From contig JAHLKC010000057.1 of assembly GCA_025449115.1 (NCBI GenBank), positions 62,001 to 126,000 on the forward strand: a stretch of 64,000 nt of DNA, given 5' to 3'. Positions 37,701-48,172 of this stretch are shown one piece after another. The stretch is from Chytridium lagenaria (Eukaryota > Chytridiomycota > Chytridiomycetes > Chytridiales > Chytridiaceae). Positions within the stretch are counted from its first letter, which is position 1; every line of letters starts with the position of its first letter. The position numbers were made by a program, and so were the translations under genes. The notes beneath the pieces were generated by a model. That model was not told where the DNA came from. It did no database searches and saw only the letters and a list, made by a program, of their open reading frames with translations.

Positions 37701-40311
37701 GTAACAAGATTTCCGGTCTTTGAGATAAATCCGGGGCTCCCCGGCAAGCTTAGGAGCGGGGGAATAGCAAGGCCGTCCTTCAACGATGGAAAAACACTCT
37801 CCAAAAAAGGTCGGTCTCCCCCCATGCCGCAACACTTATCGGTGTAGAAAAACTCTACAGGGGCTCGCTGATCAGGGTTGTGTCTTGCTATAGAATCAGC
37901 CAGCGCTCGGAACGGAGGTCCCTTACGTCATGCGAACCCGACTGCAAAAACATCGAGGTTTTTATCTCGCCGTACTTTGTCATTATAGTGCAGTATGCAC
38001 TGTGAAGAGACTGTCCGCCTTTTTGCTGAGAGTGTTTGACTATCTATACTTTATGTGAATAAAAACAATCAGGTTGTAACATACCTTAAAACTATCATCA
38101 CATTTATAATATCACTTGTAAGGCGATGGCATTCTGCGTTATAAACAGGTTCCGAGAGTTCCATTGTTTTAACAAACACCTTTTGAAGGTAGGTACCTGA
38201 AGCGAATATTTTTAGACAAAGAAGGAAAACGGAAATTGCGAACCTGATGGAAATCGTCCATTATAACCACTCCGATCAAAGAAACTTGAGAAGTCAGGTA
38301 TCGTTCTTAGGTCGCGTTTAAGCACATAGCTCAGAGCAGGTCGCGTCGGAAGCTTTGAAAAAGCCAAAAGCAAATCCCAGTATCGTAACATTTTCTTCGC
38401 ATATGCTTCTGTATAGTTTTCCTTGCAGATTCCGCTAATTTGCGTTGGCCCCAAACCCTTCTCACACCCTTGACATAGCAGCGCCAGAATATCGTTATCA
38501 ACTCCTATCTTCTTCGTCAATAGAGCAGGGAAAGCTTCTTGAATCGCTCGAGGTAAGGTTCGAATAGCGGAAGGTTGCGTTCCGAGGAAGCAAGAGGCTG
38601 TTTTTTGGTTTGGGTTTTTTGGGCACTTGTGACAGTTGTAGCTAAATTCAATAAAGATATTATTTTTAGATAAAATGAAGGAGAAATGAAAGTCTTTGAA
38701 AGGAAACACTTACTGGCATGTGAATATATAGTAGCAGCCGTCTGTCAAGCTGTAAACTTTTCTGAACGAGCGCTTTGGCCGACGACGCTTCACATTTTCC
38801 GAGCTCTGACAATACTGGCACGAGAATCTGCGGTTTAATTTAATTATGTGTTTTGTTATTATGTTCGAAAAAAAAAAGACTTACTGAAACGGTGCAAAAG
38901 ATATGTCGGGGAACCACAAAAAAACGCGGGGTAGGTAAAATACGCTGGGATCTGGCTTAAACCCCTTTTTGAGCGAATTGTTTAGGTCTGCTACAGGATC
39001 CGGTGGGTCTACCCAAAGCTTTCCGTCCAAAAGTGCCTTATAAAGGCTCGAGACATTCTGACTTTTTTTCGATATGTCGTCCATAAGCCTCGTGTAAAGT
39101 TGGTGAAGATAGTCATCCACCGGCCCATTTCCATCAACTTGCGCGGCATCGTCTACATCATCTTCTCTAAAGTTGTTAAGTAAAGAAGTGTTTTGATGAT
39201 ACCCACAACTCATTATCGTCAGCAATTCGTCATCTTCTCCCTCGCCGCTCTCAAAATCATCCACCGCAAGTCGTTTCACTAAATTGCGTTCCGCTCATCC
39301 ATCCTATTGCCTCCCCATCGTTATTGTTGTCATTTACTGCTTCCCCACTATTGGCATTTCTCACTCTCCTGGTATTCTCATCGGTCATGACTCCTGCTTC
39401 CGCATCACTGCCATTCGTGATAGCTCCCCCACAACACAGTCTTGTTCTAAAAAGGTTCCGGCGTTCGTCATTTCTTCATCATCAATAAAAGAATCTTCAT
39501 TTGCGACCCGTGTTCCTTCTGTGACTTTTTCGTATTCTTCTTGTGAAGCGGTCCGATCAAGATTCATGCATTCCAGACTTTTTTCATATTACTTTTAAAT
39601 ATAAATATTTCTTTAATTACCTTTGAAATGACCCCTCCTCATCAAAGAAAGTCGTTTCCGTCGATTTTGAACAAGCGGAATCTCGTCCTCCTCATCCGTC
39701 GGTAAATCTGGTGGAAGTGTCGGCAATGCGAGACTATTTTTATGAGAATAAGATTTTTATGTTAAATGCATGAGCTCACCGTGATGATGTTCCAGCTTTC
39801 TGGACAGGTTTGCTTCCTCCTGCAGGTCGTCCAGCGTTTTTTCTGACACCTCCTGCTTTGTGATTGGATGCATTTTTACTTCCTGCCTTCCTCCCTCGCT
39901 TTGATGTGGGGGATCCGATGCTCGCGGCGCCTGGGTGTTCTGCAGAGGAGGCAGTATGGGGATGGAACTGGAACTTGCGCTTGCTGATGCCGTATCGGAA
40001 CGAGTTGCATTATCAGCAACAACAAAGTAGTCCATGATTCGTTGCCTCTTGCGGACCATCCTTCCATTGGTTTCCTCGGTGTTATCCTGTATAGATTCCG
40101 ACGACATGATGGATGGATGGATGGAATGTGATGGGTGTAGGGCGACGGATGGTAAACAAAAGGAAACAAAGAAACAAAAGTTGTTAATAAACGGTCTGCA
40201 AAAGGTTATTGGCTGTTTTAGATTACTTATAGAAAGAGCGCTCATTGGCTCTTTTACATCATTGGCTGCTTTCAACTATATAGAATCATGGTACGGTATG
40301 GCAAGTGGGCC
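34722..40311. mobile_element. Exonuclease-DDE transposon nested in KDZ-B
   Basis: The left end reads GGCCCCTTACCATACCGTAC. The reverse complement of the right end reads GGCCCACTTGCCATACCGTA. With one 1-nt gap they pair over about 23 nt. CAATTCTC flanks both ends, and the flanking sequence on each side has KDZ-B subterminal GTCTAG words, so this element inserted into KDZ-B close to its right end. It is 5590 bp with one large minus-strand gene. A run of 15 G lies at 34779-34793 near the left end. The region 34800-35580 holds no convincing gene. The termini and 8-bp duplication do not let me name a superfamily. Confidence 0.85.
35586..40107 (-). CDS. DDE transposase with embedded DEDDy 3'-5' exonuclease
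   Basis: Start at 40107 (MSSESIQDNTEETNG), with KRQRIMDYFVVAD shortly after. Next comes an acidic region (39100-39600), then a zinc-binding block resembling DUF6729: FYLPRVFLWFPDISFAPF (38890), paired Cys clusters, YNCHKCPKN (38640), LPRAIQEAFPALLTKKIGVD. Transposase signatures follow: CDDSFK (38084-38106) and FYTDKCCG (37830-37855). An RNase D/WRN-like domain comes next: LIVGFDTEWNMP (Exo I, 37621-37655), SGRSAKQDAKNLLDDYA (Exo II, 37350-37390) and CYAARDAWASLL (Exo III, 37120-37155). Then LLDIFHAMRRITKFIP (36860-36905), RTIRGTNAVETYHQKLEMHM (candidate Glu, 36405-36455) and a C-terminal DWKRMAADWN segment (35900-35950). It ends at 35586. Introns and frame breaks (about 37930, 37500) interrupt it. 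All exonuclease acidic residues are present. Confidence 0.75.
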
Positions 40312-40319
40312 CAATTCTC
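40312..40319. repeat. Target-site duplication CAATTCTC, right copy
   Basis: Matches 34714-34721. Confidence 0.85.
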
Positions 40320-40492
40320 AAAATTTAAACGTCTAGTGCGTGTCTGTTAGACACAAATTGAAAGACGTCTATCTAATATACATCTAAAAGAGTCTTTTCC
40401 ATATCGAGCACGTCTCTATTCAAAGTCTTACATAAAGTCTAGTAATGTCTAATAAATGTCTATTATATTGGTCCCACTAGACAGACAAGCTC

Positions 40493-40500
40493 TTGCCAAG
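40493..40500. repeat. Target-site duplication TTGCCAAG, right copy
   Basis: Matches 29623-29630. In the minus-strand frame it encodes part of LGN at the restored junction. Confidence 0.85.
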
Positions 40501-42860
40501 AGATGGCACATAACGCCGCAAATTTTGAATTAGTTGCATCTGTTGAGCTGCATTGTCCTGACCACATACCATCATAGCCTGCAAAAATGTTCGCTCTTGA
40601 GGTAAAATGACCGTGACAACAGATTGCTCACAAAAGATCTATGTTTATTTTAAGTTGGACAAGAGAACAATCCAAACATACCACATTAAACAATTTGGTA
40701 AACGACTTGATTTCCACTGGTGACCATATAATCTGAAGAAGGTACGATAGAAATTGAGGCCACAGTTCCCAATGTTCTCGAAGTAGAAGACCCAGACAAT
40801 TGCCTTCATCTTTGATGTCCTCTAAGATATAAGCTCCATCCATTCCCTCTCTTGCAGCTTTGCAATACGACGACAAAAAGCCACGGCCGTCAGCTCGGTG
40901 CTTATTATTTTTAATAAGCTATCCAAATATGTCTTTGAAGAACTAGCAAAGTTTACCCAATTATCACGCATGTAAGCAACATCAGGCACGGCGCGGCTAT
41001 TACTGTTAACATACGTAGGGCTCCTCAAGTTGAGAGTCTGCTTATCTCGCCGGTAGCCAATTGCAATACCGTCACAAGCAACAAGATCACACGATCAACA
41101 TTGCAAAAGGGGCATTGCACTCAATTATCCCAAGTGAGGTCCTGAAGTACCCTATATGCAAACCACGCCTAACATATATTGATGAATTAGAGATGTAACT
41201 TATGCAAATGATTCACTCAAGAAGAAACCTCGAAAATTGTGCCTGGCAAAGATCGCCGTACCCGTCCGTACCGTGCGTACAAACAATAAATATAGCCACA
41301 CCCTGCCGTACTGCCATGTGCGGCAATATTCTTTATCTACATAATAATATAAAAGTCACCGCTGTGAAAACCGTAACACTAGGTGGTTTTTTTAACCTGT
41401 TGTTTTCAAACTTCTCAGCGTAATCCCATTTCCTTTCCTCAATAAAGCTTGAAAAAGGGAACTCCGCACTACACATCAATTCAGTCATCTTATCCATCAT
41501 CCGATGTGTGTAAAGATAATAGTTGTTCTTGTTAAAGATACAAAGATTGCCTAAGTCGGGACCAGTAAACTTATGGCGCCGCCAAGGGCAAACTGGGCAG
41601 GGAGCTAGCTCCATGAATACTGTTGTTACTGAGTTTTCGGAAAATAGAGTTGCTTGCTTAAAGAGCCTATCGTTCGTTGTATGTGAGAGCTTAAAGCTAC
41701 AAGAGCATTGGGCATCTTCCTCAGTCTCAATGAACCACCTTGACCAATGTCAATCTTTTCAGATGCTTCATAGAGTTTAGGGTGGCCATAAATTTGCCTC
41801 ATTTTCGCATAGAAGAGACAATGGTGGTGGTATTGGCCGATGCGACACTGAAGCATCTGTTTCCTCATTTTCGGGGCTCACGTACGTTCATCAAAATAGT
41901 CACAAATTCATCTGCGCTTAGGAGAATGTCGATATGGCAGCACAAAGCTCTGTCAGTATTGCCACAGATTCCATCACATTCGAAAGACGTTATTCCACAC
42001 TTGAAGGACAAATTCACAATCATCCACTGGGGCCTAACGTCGAGCTCATCATGTAGAACGGCATATATCTTAAAGGTCTTGTAAATGTGTAGTGGTACAT
42101 ATGGAATATCATCTGCATAAAGGGGAGGGATGATGAATTTAAAAAGGACAATAAATTTCAGTCAAACACGGGCCACAATGTACGGGCCTGTGCTGTACGA
42201 GCGTGACGAGCACCGTGGCCAATTGTCAATAAACAGGTTAAATCTAAACTTACCCAATGGATGCTTCACGTAATGTCGAGCAAAATGTATGACATCACTA
42301 TGAATACACGCGTTAACGATAGGGGTGCAATTGCAGGCAATGATCATTCGTTCTGTGTCTATATTGTGAATTTTGACAACGGGAAAGTTGGTTCCCTGCA
42401 ATTAGCTGCTTAGTATAACAATACCATTAGTCGAAATTTACCTGGCAAACCATCTTTCCATCGTTGTAATCCTGCACAATATAAACATTTCCTGGACGCG
42501 GAACTGCAATCAGATCGTAATTTTTTAGAAGTTCATTGTATTTTAGAAGAGTGGTTTGTCTGCTGTCCAGGTCCTGAAATTGTTAGTTGATAAGAGAAAA
42601 TACGACGCTCACGAATATCTGCTATATCCAATGCGAGTATCGGGATCTAATGACATATGTCCTAATATACCGTCACCAATTAGGACCTCGGGGTCAACCA
42701 CTTGAAAATTTGGATTATATGGCTCCATTACATCAAGATTGTTGTTTTCAGCTGCTCCTTCAATAACGTCGTGATTCCAGCCTTCCTCTGCAGCGGCATA
42801 TTCAACTGCACGTGGTAAGAGTTGAGCCAGCATATATCTGTGTGATAACAAAAAATACAC
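40501..42860 (-). pseudogene. KDZ-A transposase, 5' part with SWIM zinc finger
   Basis: Begins near 42860 (LAQLLPRAVEYAAAEEGWNH). Exons then read YDLIAVPRPGNVYIVQDYND with GKMVCQ, and GTNFPVVKIHNIDTERMIIA followed by CNCTPIVNACIH, a CxCx6CxH pattern fitting a SWIM finger (about 42300-42340). Further blocks are YVPLHIYKTFKIYAVLHDEL (41990-42110), LAPCPVCPWRRHKFTGPDLG (41540-41615), YYLYTHRMMDKMTELM (41480-41530), and SSKTYLDSLLKIISTELTAV (40880-40945) running to the insertion junction at 40500. Frame breaks occur near 41870 and 41790. The upstream boundary is unclear because Copia sequence starts at about 42995. Confidence 0.6.
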
Positions 42861-42994
42861 AAGGCTTACCTAAACCACCCCTAGTATAGCTCTTCTCGCA
42901 ACAAGCTTTCTCCCACTTTTCCCACTTGGTCAATTTGACTTATATGCTTTGTTCACGGTGGAATGCATGGTGCAATACTGGATGCAAATATGGA

Positions 42995-44573
42995 AAACTT
43001 TAAGTGTGCTTGGAGCGCGAAAAGAAATAGCAACAGCAGAAATGAAAGAGATACCGAACCTCAAGCTCAACCTGCGGCTGCAGGAAGAGGATCTTTCCAT
43101 GGAAGAGGCCGCGGAGGTTTTCGTGGTCGAGGAGGACGCGGAAGAGGAGGTCGAGGCCGAGGTGGTTGGAATCGAGGACCTAACGCAAACCTGGCAAACC
43201 AAAACAACAATCAGAACAACAACAATGGAGGAAATCCTGTGATTTTCGTTGCAGCAGTACCTACCGTCAGCATGACCTCAGAAGGCGGTCCGCAGACTAG
43301 AGACACCAGATGGATGTTAGACTCTGGAGCCACTCACCACATGACGTTCCAGCGCAACATCCTGTCAAACTACCGCTCCATCCAGTGCAACATCAGCACT
43401 GCTGACAACAACAGCAATCTTGATTCCCGGGGAGTTGGTGACTGTGAAGTGAAGATTAGAAAAGGCGAAAGGACAGGAACGTTAATACTCAAGAACGTTT
43501 TATACGTACCAAACATCGGACGGAACCTGATTTCGCTTGGGATGGCGAGAAAGAAGGACCTTGACATCTTTCCGAAGGATGACGGATACAACCTTAAACC
43601 AAAGAAAGAACCGTCAGCGCAAGCACTTGCAACGTTCACCTACAGCAGCAAAGAGAAACTCAACTACCTTGATCAAGTCATCGAATTCAAGCCAAGCACC
43701 GCCTCAGCAAAGGCCGAGAAGTCTCTGACACCGCACGAATGGCACTTGCAGATTGGAAAGAAGGGAGTGAAGTTATTGAAGGTAGCGAAGGGGGTCAACA
43801 TGATGAATGAAGAAGACACTTACTTTGTGAGGGTTGTGTTGATGGGAAAATGACAAAAACATCATTTCCTGACAAACCCAACGAGTTGAAGGCCAAGGAC
43901 CCTCTCGAGAAACCCATGTCAATATCGTTGGACCTGTGAAGACCGCGTCAAATGTTGGAGCACGTTACTTCCTTACCATCGTCGATAGCGCAGCAAACTA
44001 CGTTAACGTTTACCTGTGCAAGAAGAAGAATGAGTCGTTCAAGTACATTAAAAGTTTTAAAGAAGAAGCCGAGAAGAAAATCAAAAGGACGCTTATTGAA
44101 GTAGTGGCAGACAACGGTGGCGAATTCAACTACAAGCAAATGAAAGATTGGTGTTTAGAGCATGGGATTCGACTTACCTTCACCATGCCGTACACACCGC
44201 AACAGAACGGTGTTGCTGAACGAATGAACAGACCTTGAACGAGAGGCCTAAAAGCATGTTAAGCTCATCAAAAATCGAAACGCGTTTTTGGGGTGAAGTC
44301 GTGATGGCTGCATCTTACCTCATTCACCGATCACAAACCCTAACGAACGAACAAGACGCAACGCCGCTTGAGAGATTTGCTGGAATGAAACCTGACTTGT
44401 CAAGACTTCGTGGATGGGGATGCCCGGCGCTCGTTTTGATACCCAAGCAACAATGAAAGAAGGGAAACTGTAATGCACAACGCTGTGCTCTTGTGGGGTA
44501 TGAACCGCTAGGCTATTGCCTTTGGAATTTGCAGACAAATAAGCTGCTTAGAAGCAAGTCAGTGATTTATCAT
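42995..44573 (+). pseudogene. Copia gag-protease-integrase fragment, 5' and 3' truncated
   Basis: Collinear with 49430-50990 of the intact Copia. It contains the RGG-rich segment (GRGRGGFRGRGGRGRGGRGR), protease motif MLDSGATHHMTFQ (43318-43355), partial integrase zinc region, VVADNGGEFNYKQMKDW (44100-44150) and PQQNGVAERMNR (44200-44230). Frame breaks lie near 43765, 43850 and 44235, and there is a TGA after PKQQ at 44455. It has no LTR. It ends abruptly at 44573 against the 85-bp direct repeat. Confidence 0.8.
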
Positions 44574-44658
44574 TGGGGAGTTCATTGGTGATGGTTTCAC
44601 ACCTTTATCACTTCTGTAAAGTTTTATATTGAGTTTCAAAGTCGAATTTTGTGTTTAC
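44574..44658. repeat. 85-bp direct repeat, copy 1
   Basis: About 90% identical to 44906-44990, sharing GTTCATTGGTGATGGTTTCA and GTCGAATTTTGTGTTTAC. The two copies bound a 247-bp non-coding middle. Confidence 0.8.
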
Positions 44659-44905
44659 CAAGCTTAAAATGATAATTGCAAGACGGTATAGACCTCCAGA
44701 AGCTGCCAATGGTACGTACCAGCATTCACTCATTGAAAGCTTTCAAATGATATAACACACATATGCCAAACATGTATGTCCGCATTTGGTATTTTCATAT
44801 GATAGCTTTTGACACGCATGCCCTAAAACTACACCACTCCGTAGTGCCCAAACTTTGATTTGCAAGTCAAGCCCGGACGACTACTTGATCCAAAGTAAAC
44901 AGGTA

Positions 44906-44990
44906 TGGGGAGTTCATTGGTGATGGTTTCACACCTTTATCACGTCTGTAGAGTCTTTTATTGAGTTTTAGAGTCGAATTTTGTGTTTAC
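44906..44990. repeat. 85-bp direct repeat, copy 2
   Basis: Second copy, immediately followed by a minus-strand Copia gag remnant. The unit 44574-44990 may be one small insertion with terminal direct repeats lying between two Copia fragments. Confidence 0.8.
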
Positions 44991-45144
44991 TGTGTCCCAT
45001 CAAACATCACCGGTTTGTCATCGTCATCTTCTCGTGTTGACAGCTTTCTTTCTTTCTTGGGATGATCGCTCTTTTCTCTTTAACTCTTCGGCCCTCAAAT
45101 GGATCGATTCACTCCTCCTTCCAACCAGGTGAAGTGCTACCACT
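44991..45144 (-). pseudogene. Copia leader and gag start, minus strand, truncated
   Basis: Read on the minus strand from 45144: a primer-site-like stretch (AGTGGTAGCACTTCACCTGG), a leader homologous to 48545-48690, then an ATG and a few gag codons ending in TTTGATGGGACACA, cut off at the 85-bp repeat. Confidence 0.7.
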
Positions 45145-45530
45145 TGTAGGGGTTACGGGGCTCAATTGTAATTAAATATAATGAACTAATAAAGAGAATT
45201 AAACTATAAATGGTGATGGAGTCTCCAGCGGTGACAGGGAGCTAATTACTACGAAACTTCCATGTATTAATGTTAACTACTTTTCGCAATACATGTAGAG
45301 GGTGGATTTACATCAAACTCATGACCGTAAATCCTCCAATTACTACTATAAAGTAGACATAAATAATAAAGTTAAGGATTAATGCATCTCATAATGGAAT
45401 GAGGAGCTCAATAAAACTCATCAAAAACAAAACTTAAAATAACGCGTAAATGAATAAAGTTCGGGGAAATAATTAGACAAAATAACGAATGTGGTGAGTA
45501 AAACAAAACAGAAAGATGAATAAACCAACA
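45145..45530 (-). repeat. Copia LTR, minus orientation, diverged
   Basis: Minus-strand start TGTTGGTTTATTC and end CCCCTACA, with blocks shared with the 373-bp LTRs (TTTACTCACC-like, TTGTCTAA). It sits between a pol 3' fragment and a gag 5' fragment of the same orientation. Confidence 0.7.
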
Positions 45531-46533
45531 GCTACGTTTATCACACCAAAGCGTTGGTGGATCGTCAAAGGAGTGTCCTATCTCCTCCAGGAGCTGCTTC
45601 AACCAGATGAGCTCAACGATGCCTCACTTAACGCGACCTATTCGCCTCTGCGCTGGAAACAGCTACTGACGCTTGTTTACGCCACCCACATACAGCTCCT
45701 CCATTCAGCATGATGACGAATCCACTGATTGACTTAGATCCGCGTCGTGAATCTTCAAGCTTCAACTTTTCCTTGACCGAATAGCTTATGCCTAAGCTAC
45801 GCGTCAACTGTAATACCGACTAAATCACGAGCACACTCCCATGTCGTGTCCAGGACGCCTGGTAGCGGCCAGCATTCAAACTGCAAATGCATCGGGACGC
45901 GAATTAACCATCCGTACATCAATGAACCAGTCTTCCTTCCAACAATCACAAAACCCTCGGTTGCTCAATGTATATCTCCTCCTTGAGATTGCCGTTGAGA
46001 ACGCCGTCTTGACGAATATTGACGTAATACCATACCTCGTGAGCTGCCACCGGAGTGTTTCCGAAAGGTCCCCATTTCATCACTGGCGTAAGTCTCCAGA
46101 AGTCACGCTTCTTTCTGCAAATATCCTTCGCAACGAATCAAGCTTTCTTCTTTCCACGGAGCGTTTCCTTTCGCTTGTAACGGAGCACCCACCATCTGGA
46201 TGATGTGCTGCTTTGGTCGAGGCACCAGACGCCACATCTGATGCTCCAGCAACGATTGGTACTCCTCCTGGAGCGCCTTCAACCATTCTTCTGAATTGAC
46301 ACGTCCCAACGCGTCCTCAACGGTTGCTGGATCTGTCACGTCCTTGTCCTCATCACGGTAACGGTGTGTGCTGCAGGATTAACGTGGAGCAGAAGCTCGC
46401 TTTCCTGGAGCTTGAGCCTTAAACCATTCTGCATTTGCTGGCCTCCTCTCTCTCAGGGAATAACGACGAAGTGCCTTCCTCTGCTCATGGTGTTGCTGGT
46501 ACCGGGAGACGTGAAACGCTGCGTGTAGCGCGT
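45531..46533 (-). pseudogene. Copia pol fragment (RT start and RNase H end), minus strand
   Basis: Read leftward: the pre-RT linker, then VNSEEWLKALQEEYQSLLEH with QMWRLVPRPK (RT entry, 46190-46310), a degraded middle, then SISGFVIMLNGGAV, SSAEA and LKQLLEEIGHSFDDPPTLWC followed by DKRS (RNase H, 45535-45720), which runs directly into the LTR. The core of RT is missing or badly broken. The right side is cut at 46534 by an inverted-repeat element. Confidence 0.7.
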
Positions 46534-47204
46534 GTTGAATACTTGTTGTTCACGGGGCTCAATTAAAACAAAGTTAAACGCACTTTTGCTCGAACAACGT
46601 CCTCGATTTATTCCGACTCAACAAACGAGTCTTTAAATACTCAAGCAAAACGAACAAGTAAAGAGGAAAGACAACACAAAGGTAACCTATCGGAGACGCG
46701 TACACTCACGCGTTAAACTCTCCACTACAAAGATAAACAAATAGAGAGCCTTGACGGGAACAAAGGGAATAAAGGCTAGAAGGGAATGTCCCATCACAAA
46801 CAGGTAGAGTTCTAATTAAACTGGCATAAAGTAAATGAACCAATCAAGGAAGGTAAATAAGAGTGGAAATTCAAATGAGTCAGAATGTAAATTAGAAGTC
46901 CAGTGGGCGCGTTCGCGCTCAACTCTAACGACGCGTAAATTCCAGAGCACTCTAGTGTTGCCCAACGCCGCGGACTAATGGTGCGAGTGATCCTGACGCG
47001 TCCTTGTGAGTCAAGTGAGCGAAACCCAACAAGAAACGCGTGAGTCCACGCGTCTCCTTCACGTTGTGTTCTCATTACTTATTTGTTTTGTTTTTGAGTC
47101 TTTGAAAACTTGTGTATTGAGTCAAAATAAATCAAGAACGTTGTTCAAGCCAAAGTGCACTAACTTTGTTATAATTGAGACCCGTGAACAACAAGTATTT
47201 AACA
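46534..47204. mobile_element. 671-bp inverted-repeat element
   Basis: The left end (46534 onward: TGTTGAATACTTGTTGTTCA) matches the reverse complement of the right end (TGTTAAATACTTGTTGTTCA) with interruptions for about 180 bp. Shared words include GAACAACGT, GATTTATT and CGGAGACGCGT/GGAGACGCGT. It is either a MITE-like element or two LTR-like sequences facing each other. It begins inside a Copia pol fragment. No target duplication was recognised. Confidence 0.65.
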
Positions 47205-47358
47205 TTTATGGTGCCATGAGCGCCAGGACAGTCATTGACAAAATTCTCAATCAAGAGCATGTCACTAAATCTAACACCATGGTACACTTTAAGACTTATT
47301 AAAACGGGCAGGCACAAGTGCTTAAGTACTTCAGCTCTTAGGTCGTTTGTTAATCACC

Positions 47359-48167
47359 TTACATCCTGTTACCCTTTGCCTCTCTCCATCTCTTGTCGAG
47401 TGATGCCCTCAAGTGCCGAGTGGTTGGTTTTAACGAACACCAACTTTTCAATTCTCTCTGACGACAACCAGTTCCGTAGTTTGCTATGGATGAAACCAAA
47501 AGTTTGAGAAATTCCTCTCCGATGTGGCAGCTGATGCGATCAAACTGAAGATCTTCATGCAAATTGGTTTCAAATCTGGCCAGGCATTCCCATCGGTCTT
47601 CCAGTATTGCAAAGGTGTTTGCAATGATTCATCAGCATCTTGTAGCCGTAAGACTTCCTGTCTTTGTCTGCTGAGCTTGAGCTCGATACTTGGTCAGTTG
47701 CATGTAGCGATTTTGAATGAGCTCCTCTAAAGTAGGCTTGTCTTTCCCCAACGGTAGGTGAATGATGGTTTCCTCCAACTGGCGGATGGAGTCTGCAGGC
47801 AACACTTCTCCAATGTACCGAGGATCCAAAAGGTAGGCCATGCTGTGTGCCTTCCCCTCCAGAAATTTGAAGCGTTGGGTAGAGAGATCATTAAGGTAAT
47901 GAACTTCTTCTTGCGTTGCAATGCCATCATCAAGAAGCTTGTTAAACTCGTCATGGATGTTAAAGAAATCCAGCCAAATATCTAAGACTGGTACCAAATC
48001 TGACTGATACTTCACAATGAGTGTGTGAATGGGCTTGAGAATTGCAATGCACTTGCAAAGCGTTGCAACAAAAGACACGTTGGTGATGATTTTCTTAATG
48101 CAAACCCTCTGTTCTCGCTGAGACGCTCACTGACAATATCCTAAAGAAGCTCTTCTGACTCCAAGAT
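47359..48167 (-). pseudogene. hAT transposase, C-terminal part
   Basis: Continues the frame interrupted at 53373. It begins with ILESEELL, a TAG stop, then DIVSERLSENRG. The long block 47632-48078 contains ILKPIHTLIVKYQSD, DIWLDFFNIHDEFNKLLD and AYLLDPRYIGEVLP, typical of the hAT core. Near 47400-47510 the hAT dimerisation-type segment KLRNWLSSERIEKLVFVKTN appears in another frame. Stops and frame breaks make the present copy inactive. Confidence 0.75.
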
Positions 48168-48172
48168 GGTTT
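48168..48172. repeat. Target-site duplication GGTTT, left
   Basis: A 5-bp direct repeat immediately before the 5' LTR, matching 53368-53372. Confidence 0.8.

Larger units (their letters stand above)
29631..40492. mobile_element. KDZ-B: CxC-type KDZ DNA transposon, with a second transposon nested inside
   Basis: Termini are inverted: after a variable 10 nt, the left end (29641) reads GTCTAGTGGGACCACTATAA and the reverse complement of the right end (from 40482) reads GTCTAGTGGGACCAATATAA, with similarity over about 36 bp. Both subterminal zones carry many TAGAC/GTCTA words, likely transposase sites. The flanks carry TTGCCAAG on both sides. Joining the flanks with one copy restores a continuous minus-strand reading frame (RRYVPS then LGNVLFNLS), showing an insertion into the KDZ-A gene. 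Contents are the CxC-KDZ transposase (plus), a convergent hypothetical gene (minus) and the nested element at 34722-40311. Without the latter and one duplication copy, the length is about 5.26 kb. Confidence 0.85.
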
